17,113 bases of DNA from Candidatus Aminicenantota bacterium (GTDB taxonomy: Bacteria > Acidobacteriota > UBA6911 > RPQK01 > JAJDTT01), in assembly GCA_026706325.1 (NCBI GenBank), contig JAPOYZ010000023.1:1-17113 (forward strand), given 5' to 3'. Shown one piece after another: positions 12,759 to 17,113 of this stretch. Position 1 is the stretch's first letter, and every line of letters starts with the position of its first letter. The position numbers were made by a program, and so were the translations under genes. The notes under the pieces were generated by a model, which was not told where the DNA came from, searched no databases, and worked only from the letters and a program-made list of their open reading frames with translations.

Positions 12759-14314
12759 CAGGAGACGAACTGGAGCGAGTAGAGGGCCGCCGCCCGCATG
12801 GCCAACCGCAGTCTCACCGGCTTGCCTTCCAGTTGGGAGACCTGGGCGTCACGCCAGCGCAACTCCTGACGCCCGCTCTCCAGCAACGGAATCGACTGCT
12901 CCAGCGAGAAGCCTTCGATGCTCCCACCCGACGGGTCCACGATCGCTCCCCGGACGTCGCACTCATCGAAGTTGCGATAGCTCTTGGGGAGCTCCATGGC
13001 CAGCGAAGCGTCGATGTCCAGCATCAGCTTCGAGCCGGTGAAGGTGAAGGGCCGGGTCAGGATCGTCCCTTGGAAAGGACCGGCCAGCAGGCCCAGCCAC
13101 CGATCTTCGGGAAGCGTCGCCAGGGCGATCGATATGTTGTTCTCGGAACCCAGCTTGCTCGGACGGTAGCTGTGGGCTCCGCTGAAGGCGCAGTAGTAGA
13201 TCCAGATCTTCCCGTCATGGAAGATGGGCCCGCTGGGGGACATGTAGCCGGCGTCGTAGCTTCCGATCTCACCCCGGCCCAGAAATGGGACTTTCCGATC
13301 CACCCAGCTCCAGTGGAACCCGTCGCGGCTGGTCATCAGGAAGATGTCCCAGACCTGCTCGTGGGTTTCGTGCATCCAGAGGAAACCGACGTAGATGCCT
13401 GCGGTCACCCCGGCGGTGAAGCACATGTATTGGTAATCGACCCGGTCGTGCCGGTCCGGCGCCAGCATGATGCGCGTGGGTGTCCAGTGGACAAAATCGT
13501 CACTCTCGGAATAGCCGATGGTCCGGATATGCCGATGGACGCCGTTGCCGTGGATTTCCATGGCCAACGGGTGGCCGGGCCGGGGATACAGGACAAATTT
13601 TCTTCGCAGCGGGTCCCAGCCCATCAAGGTGGGAGCGTCGCCCAGGTTGCGACCGTGACGGATCACCGGGTTCCCGGGCCAGGGGTTCCAGTTCAGGCCG
13701 TCGGGAGAAAAAGCCACGGCAACGCCGCCCGTGTGGTTGGGAACCGGACCCTCCTGTTCTCCCAAGGCCTTGTAGCGTCTCTGGGGATCGGGATCAAGGG
13801 GGTCCTTGATGACGTTGAAATAGTTGGGATCCCCAAAGTTGGCCATGATGTTGTTCCGCGTGGATCCCTGGAAGTCGTAGATGCCGAGTTCAGGTTTCTC
13901 CCAGTTGTAGCCGTCTTCAGAGACGGCATAGCACCAGAGGCGGCTTCCATCCCGGAAACCCCACGGCAGGTACCACATCTTGAAGATCTTGTCCTCTTCG
14001 TCGTAGAGGACGCTCTGGCCAAAAATTTGAACTCCGCGAAAATATCCGGAGGCATCTCCCATTTCCCAAGGCCGATCCCGCTGCAGGATGGGATTTTCCG
14101 GATATTTCCATGGGCGATACATGAAGCGGGAGATCCGGTTCGCCTCCTCGATCATCCAATCGTCAAGAAAAAGCTGCTTCTGTCCCGCCAACTCCAGGAT
14201 CCCGGGCCGCGGCCGCGACGCCGGCTCCAGGCCCTGTCCAACCGATGCCGGAACCGCCGCCAGACCGGCGGCCGGCAAACCCAACGAAGCTTTGACGAAA
14301 TCCCTTCTCTTCAT
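12758..14314 (-). CDS. Tat-exported GH32/GH43-like beta-propeller protein, probable glycoside hydrolase
   Basis: A 518-residue exported protein. The N-terminus M-K-R-R-D-F-V-K-A-S-L-G-L is a twin-arginine (Tat) signal with R-R-D-F-V-K, followed by a short hydrophobic stretch and an Ala-rich region, so it should be folded before export. From residue ~40, Q-L-F-L-D-D-W-M-I-E-E is typical of a family of uncharacterised glycosidase-like proteins common in planctomycetes, verrucomicrobia and acidobacteria. Repeated blades carry motifs such as S-E-D-G-Y-N-W-E-K-P, S-P-D-G-L-N-W-N, S-E-S-D-D-F-V-H-W and S-R-D-G-F-H-W, as in five-bladed GH32/43/68-like propellers. A C-terminal beta-sandwich-like domain ends in L-E-G-K-P-V-R-L-R-L-A-M...L-Y-S-L-Q-F. 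I cannot identify catalytic residues, so activity and substrate are unproven. AGGAA lies seven bases upstream of ATG 14314. It is divergent from the ankyrin gene. Confidence 0.82.
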   Translation of the reverse strand: MKRRDFVKASLGLPAAGLAAVPASVGQGLEPASRPRPGILELAGQKQLFLDDWMIEEANRISRFMYRPWKYPENPILQRDRPWEMGDASGYFRGVQIFGQSVLYDEEDKIFKMWYLPWGFRDGSRLWCYAVSEDGYNWEKPELGIYDFQGSTRNNIMANFGDPNYFNVIKDPLDPDPQRRYKALGEQEGPVPNHTGGVAVAFSPDGLNWNPWPGNPVIRHGRNLGDAPTLMGWDPLRRKFVLYPRPGHPLAMEIHGNGVHRHIRTIGYSESDDFVHWTPTRIMLAPDRHDRVDYQYMCFTAGVTAGIYVGFLWMHETHEQVWDIFLMTSRDGFHWSWVDRKVPFLGRGEIGSYDAGYMSPSGPIFHDGKIWIYYCAFSGAHSYRPSKLGSENNISIALATLPEDRWLGLLAGPFQGTILTRPFTFTGSKLMLDIDASLAMELPKSYRNFDECDVRGAIVDPSGGSIEGFSLEQSIPLLESGRQELRWRDAQVSQLEGKPVRLRLAMRAAALYSLQFVS

Positions 14315-14344
14315 GTCAATGTTCCTGTCCTGGAGTGCCGTTCA

Positions 14345-14376
14345 CGGATTCGCCACCGGACCACGCGGCGAATCCG
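14345..14376. promoter_or_regulatory. 10-bp perfect inverted repeat in the divergent intergenic region
   Basis: CGGATTCGCC (14345-14354) and GGCGAATCCG (14367-14376) are exact reverse complements separated by 12 bases; arm centres are 22 bp apart, two helical turns. It lies about 31 bases upstream of the GH-like ATG and ~118 bases upstream of the ankyrin start, where a single regulator could act on both divergent genes. It could equally fold as an RNA hairpin in a 5' leader. No good promoter match was found around it. Confidence 0.4.
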
Positions 14377-14493
14377 GACGCCGTCCCTCGTACGCTCGAT
14401 CCCCTCTCGGGGCCCCGGGAAAACACTATGCTATTCTTGCTCTCACGGACCCGGGTTTGCCATTCCGGAAACCGGCCGGCGGGACCCCCGGAA

Positions 14494-15951
14494 ATGATGT
14501 GGAAGCCGCTCACACGGATCATCTGGATCGCTCTCCTTGGATGCATTCCTGCCGTCGCCTACAGCGTCCCCGAATCTGACCAACTGACCTTGGTCGATGC
14601 CATTGAGAGAGGGGATTTCGAGACCTTCGAGAGACTAATTGGAGCCGTCGCCGACGTCAATTCCATCGACGAGCGGGGCCGGTCCCTGTTGCTGGTAGCG
14701 GTGGACCGAGGCGACTTGAATGCCATCTGGGCCTTGCTGCTCCGGGGCGCCGATCCGAATCGGGCGGATCGTGCCGGAAGGACGCCGCTATTGGTGGCTG
14801 CGGGACGGGGAGACGCCACAATCACTCAGGCGCTTCTGATCAAGGGGGCGTCCATGACCGTCGAAGACCGGCAGAAGCGTCGGCCGCTCCAATTGGCTGC
14901 GGAAGGCGGAGCCTCATCCACGGTTCAGGCTTTGTTGGCCGCGGGCGCCGACGTGAACATGGGGGGCCCGCGGCGGACGACGCCCTTGCTGGGCGCTGCC
15001 GAGACCGGCGACGCGGCGACGGTTCGAGCCCTGCTGGCGGCCGGCGCCGATGCCAAGCTTCGGAACAGCCGCAATGAGACGGCGCTGCATTTCGCTGCTT
15101 CCCGCGGTGACGCCGCCATGGTGCAATCTCTCCTGATGGCGGGCGCCGACGCCGACGCTCCGGATAGAGACGGCCGGACGCCCGTCATGATTGCCGCGGC
15201 CAGCGGAGAGGGGGCCGCTCTCCACGCTCTGATTCAGGCGGGCGCCGATTTTGAGAAGAGGGACAAGGAGAAACGGACTCCCCTTCTCCTGGCGGTGGAA
15301 ATGGGGGATGTCATGTCGGTCCAATCCCTGTTGGCGGCCGGCGCCGACCCCAATACGCCGGACCGTAACAAGAACACTCCACTACTGGAGGCCTCCCGCA
15401 GGGGATTCATCGTGGCGGCCCAGGCTCTCCTGGCGGCCGGCGCCGATGTCAACGCCCGGAACAAGAAAAACGAACGGGCTCTGCTCCTGGCCATTGAGAA
15501 AGGCTTCTCTCCCCTTGGCCTGTCTCTGCTCACCCATCCGGACATCGAGGTCAATTTCAAGGACAAGCATGGCCTCACGCCCCTCATGTGGTCCTGCGTG
15601 GCGGGACGCACGTCCCTGGTCACCGCTCTGATCGCCCGCGGGGCCAAAGTGAAGGAAAAGGACCACAGCGGGCAGACCCCCCTGATGTGGGCGGCAGCCG
15701 GAATGTACGCCGAACTGGTTCAGGTGCTGCTGGATGCGGGCGCCGATGTCAACGCCCGGGCCGAACATCGGATGACGGCACTCATGGTCGCCGCCAGCAA
15801 GGACGATCCGGCCACCGTGAAGGCGTTGGCGGCGGCCGGCGCCAAGCTGCACGCCCGGGCCGAGAACGGCCAGACCGCCATGATGATGGCTGCGCAACGA
15901 GGCCATGTCGGTGCCGTGCGGGCACTGAAACAGGCCGGCGCCGAAAAGTAG
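14494..15951 (+). CDS. Secreted or lipid-anchored ankyrin-repeat protein (about 14 repeats)
   Basis: A 485-residue protein made almost entirely of ankyrin repeats, which are protein-binding scaffolds. Residues 1-25 (M-M-W-K-P-L-T-R then I-I-W-I-A-L-L-G-C-I-P-A-V-A-Y-S) form a signal peptide. L-L-G-C resembles a lipobox and A-V-A resembles a signal-peptidase I site, so it is either a lipoprotein or a free periplasmic protein. From residue ~29, fourteen 33-residue units follow (one, the tenth, has 34), with the consensus D-x-x-G-x-T-P-L-x-x-A-A-x-x-G-D-x-x-x-V-x-A-L-L-A-A-G-A-D-V-N. ATG 14494 is chosen because the signal peptide begins there; the frame runs open to 14335 but the extra residues look non-coding. 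Shine-Dalgarno is weak. The partner is unknown; the divergent GH-like protein is a positional candidate only. Confidence 0.88.
   Translation: MMWKPLTRIIWIALLGCIPAVAYSVPESDQLTLVDAIERGDFETFERLIGAVADVNSIDERGRSLLLVAVDRGDLNAIWALLLRGADPNRADRAGRTPLLVAAGRGDATITQALLIKGASMTVEDRQKRRPLQLAAEGGASSTVQALLAAGADVNMGGPRRTTPLLGAAETGDAATVRALLAAGADAKLRNSRNETALHFAASRGDAAMVQSLLMAGADADAPDRDGRTPVMIAAASGEGAALHALIQAGADFEKRDKEKRTPLLLAVEMGDVMSVQSLLAAGADPNTPDRNKNTPLLEASRRGFIVAAQALLAAGADVNARNKKNERALLLAIEKGFSPLGLSLLTHPDIEVNFKDKHGLTPLMWSCVAGRTSLVTALIARGAKVKEKDHSGQTPLMWAAAGMYAELVQVLLDAGADVNARAEHRMTALMVAASKDDPATVKALAAAGAKLHARAENGQTAMMMAAQRGHVGAVRALKQAGAEK
14746..15942 (+). repeat. 99-bp phased ankyrin repeat units marked by GGCGCC
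   Basis: The hexamer GGCGCC (Gly-Ala of the repeat consensus) recurs at 14746, 14944, 15043, 15142, 15241, 15340, 15439, 15739, 15838 and 15937. The steps are exactly 99 bases, or multiples of it, except for the three extra bases of the one 34-residue unit between 15439 and 15739. This reflects internal duplication of the 33-codon repeat, with the Gly-Ala-Asp codons kept the same. Confidence 0.8.
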
Positions 15952-15980
15952 GCAGGCGGACAAGAATCGCCGCGTGCGGG

Positions 15981-16517
15981 TCAATTCGCCGGGTTGGCCC
16001 TCCGGTAGTCCTCGATGAACCGGTCCACCGACTGGGCGGCCACCTGGGCCAGCACGCGCACCGAGTCGGCCGATACGGCGCCGACCCGGCACCCCGTAGT
16101 CCAGGTCGTGGCGGCCACGGCGACGCTTGGAATCCGCTCCAGTCTCACGTTCTGGTTCAACTGCAGATCCACGGCGTAGACATAGAGGTCCTTGCTCTTC
16201 ACCGCGTTGACGTTCAGGTAGAGGTAGGGCGCGCCTGCGGCGATGGTCCACTGGTCTTCCATCAAGACCCGGACGCCGGCATCCCACAAGCGTTGGACCG
16301 CTTCCTCCTCGATGGCTTCCTTGGAAAGGCCGTCGTCCACCGCCTCGGGCCGGAGTTCCTCCACCACCACGTGCACGCCGTCCAGTCCCCGCAGCGTGTC
16401 CCGCGCCACTGCGTGGGGCGACGTCGCCACGGACTCCTGAGCCGGCAGGACGCCCGCACAGAGAAGCAAAGCAACCGCCGCCGTTGTCGTCCTTTGAAGG
16501 TTTGCTTCTCGATGCAT
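15981..16517 (-). CDS. Secreted protein of unknown function, 178 residues
   Basis: I do not recognise a characterised family. M-H-R-E-A-N-L-Q-R followed by T-T-T-A-A-V-A-L-L-L-C-A-G-V-L-P-A-Q-E is a signal peptide with probable cleavage after A-Q. The mature part (about 150 residues) has alternating strands and helices: V-H-V-V-V-E-E-L, a Glu-rich helix (K-E-A-I-E-E-E-A-V-Q-R-L), R-V-L-M-E-D-Q-W, Y-L-Y-L-N-V-N-A, V-Y-A-V-D-L-Q-L, A-A-T-T-W-T-T-G, and a C-terminal helix (V-A-A-Q-S-V-D-R-F-I-E-D-Y-R). The pattern resembles small periplasmic proteins of unknown function seen in acidobacteria. ATG 16517 is supported by GGAG about nine bases upstream; the frame continues upstream to 16817 only as shadow of the ferredoxin gene. 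It follows that gene by 26 bases and faces the ankyrin gene convergently with a 29-base gap. Confidence 0.78.
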   Translation of the reverse strand: MHREANLQRTTTAAVALLLCAGVLPAQESVATSPHAVARDTLRGLDGVHVVVEELRPEAVDDGLSKEAIEEEAVQRLWDAGVRVLMEDQWTIAAGAPYLYLNVNAVKSKDLYVYAVDLQLNQNVRLERIPSVAVAATTWTTGCRVGAVSADSVRVLAQVAAQSVDRFIEDYRRANPAN

Positions 16518-16543
16518 GATTCTTGGCTCCGTTCCTCTCCGTC

Positions 16544-16954
16544 TCAGCCCGGGTCCAGGACGTGTTCGATGATGAGGTGCTCGCGGACCAGGCGGCCGCC
16601 GACCAGGTGTTCCCGAATGATTCGTTCCAGAACCGGTGGATCGCAACGCCGATACCAGGCTCCCTCCGGATAGACCACGGCCATGGGGCCGTCCATGCAG
16701 ATTCTCAGGCAGTCTGCTTTCGTGCGGCAAATTCCTCCCTGCTCCGAGAGCCCCAGTTCCTTGAGGCGCCGCTTCAGGTATTGCCAAGCCTCCAGGGTCC
16801 GCTGGCGGTCGGCGCATTTGGGCTTGGCCTGGTCACAGCAGAGGAAGATATGGCGCCTGCAGACCGGCACGCCAAGCGCTTCGGCCACTTTTCTCTGCCG
16901 CTCCAACTGGTCGTCGTCGGGAACCGGAGCTTCGTTTGCGATCTCTTTGCTCAT
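16544..16954 (-). CDS. 2Fe-2S ferredoxin, thioredoxin-like (Shethna type)
   Basis: A 136-residue cytoplasmic 2Fe-2S electron carrier of the thioredoxin-like ferredoxin family. R-R-H-I-F-L-C-C-D-Q-A-K-P-K-C (Cys39, Cys40, Cys47) and G-G-I-C-R-T-K-A-D-C-L-R-I-C (Cys76, Cys82, Cys86) carry the cluster ligands; the exact four ligands are inferred from the family. M-D-G-P-M-A-V-V-Y-P-E-G-A-W-Y is the strongly conserved segment after them. Its electron partner is not evident from the neighbourhood. ATG 16954 is the first ATG before the conserved region. No clear Shine-Dalgarno is seen; TAGACT at 16964-16969 (minus strand) is a possible -10 so close that the leader would be nearly absent. It precedes the 178-residue secreted protein by 26 bases. 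Confidence 0.9.
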   Translation of the reverse strand: MSKEIANEAPVPDDDQLERQRKVAEALGVPVCRRHIFLCCDQAKPKCADRQRTLEAWQYLKRRLKELGLSEQGGICRTKADCLRICMDGPMAVVYPEGAWYRRCDPPVLERIIREHLVGGRLVREHLIIEHVLDPG

Positions 16955-17072
16955 CCGGCGTGAAGTCTACCGTGAAGAGAACGGGGGAAGGAAGAGGACT
17001 TCTTCCACGGACTGCTTTCCGGAGTCGTCACCGGCCGGGCGTATGATTGCCCGCGGGAGAGGCGAGGCCGGA

Positions 17073-17113
17073 GTGGCGAATGGTATGGCGACTGATCATG
17101 TTCCGACTCCCGA
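17073..17113 (+). other. Possible start of a plus-strand gene running off the window
   Basis: A frame from GTG 17073 (or ATG 17085) is open to the end of the window, with GAGAGG-type purine-rich sequence upstream and TATGAT (17042-17047) as a possible -10. Only 13 codons are visible and none is diagnostic, so this may be chance. The rest of 16955-17113 holds no recognisable feature. Confidence 0.18.

Noticed and set aside
14335..14493. Upstream extension of the ankyrin protein
   Set aside because: Residues are Pro/Arg-rich without pattern, and the signal peptide starts at 14494.
12668..14497. Plus-strand open frame (609 codons) opposite the GH-like gene
   Set aside because: The minus-strand protein has a Tat signal and propeller motifs; the plus-strand translation has none and is composition-driven.
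14746..15942. CRISPR-like array suggested by regular 99-bp spacing
   Set aside because: The periodicity is explained by 33-residue ankyrin repeats in one open frame; there are no constant repeats with unique spacers.
1..17113. Prophage, transposon or defence island
   Set aside because: No integrase, transposase, restriction, toxin-antitoxin or phage gene was seen; most genes are housekeeping or exported metabolism.

Overview
The window is a dense, GC-rich bacterial chromosome segment. Most genes overlap or sit within a few tens of bases of each other. The mix of core genes with a Tat-exported glycosidase-like protein, a secreted ankyrin-repeat protein and a Shethna-type thin ferredoxin would fit an Acidobacteriota-like or related soil or marine lineage. 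That assignment is an impression from gene content, not a demonstrated placement. There is no integrase, transposase, CRISPR array or phage gene, and no clear sign of recent transfer.

Positions 1-2065 (plus strand) hold the 3' end of ribF (riboflavin kinase/FAD synthetase), then gatC and gatA, all linked by stop/start overlaps. GatC and GatA are two subunits of the tRNA-dependent amidotransferase; gatB is not in the window. GatA has an unusual substitution cluster (H-D-C-F-G) just after its catalytic Ser-Ser-Lys region, which breaks the otherwise intact amidase signature.

Positions 2087-6162 (minus strand) form an arginine operon, read in the order P-loop protein of unknown function - argC - argD - argB. 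ArgC, ArgD and ArgB catalyse three consecutive N-acetylated steps from N-acetylglutamate to N-acetylornithine. The leading gene encodes a dethiobiotin-synthetase-like P-loop protein that I cannot assign; it is the best candidate here for an undescribed function. Its upstream gap (6163-6278) is strikingly AT-rich and carries a good sigma70-type promoter plus two palindromes about 21 bp apart.

Positions 6279-10139 (minus strand) are a housekeeping operon: gltX, a family 2 glycosyltransferase, pdxJ and rsmI. gltX-GT and pdxJ-rsmI share ATGA overlaps; pdxJ starts 26 bases after the GT gene. A perfect extended -10 element lies so close to the gltX ATG that the mRNA is predicted to be almost leaderless.

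Positions 10140-10555 hold a spacer and one tRNA-Leu(UAA) gene on the plus strand, without an encoded CCA.

Positions 10556-12704 (minus strand) are a nucleotide-sugar pair, an NAD-dependent epimerase/dehydratase and a DegT-type PLP aminotransferase, suited to making an amino- or modified sugar for a glycan.

Positions 12758-16954 encode exported and redox proteins: a Tat-exported GH32/43-like beta-propeller protein (minus), a divergently transcribed secreted 14-repeat ankyrin protein (plus), a small secreted protein of unknown function and a 2Fe-2S ferredoxin (both minus). The divergent spacer contains a perfect 10-bp inverted repeat. The last ~160 bases hold no confirmed gene; a plus-strand frame is open at the very end.
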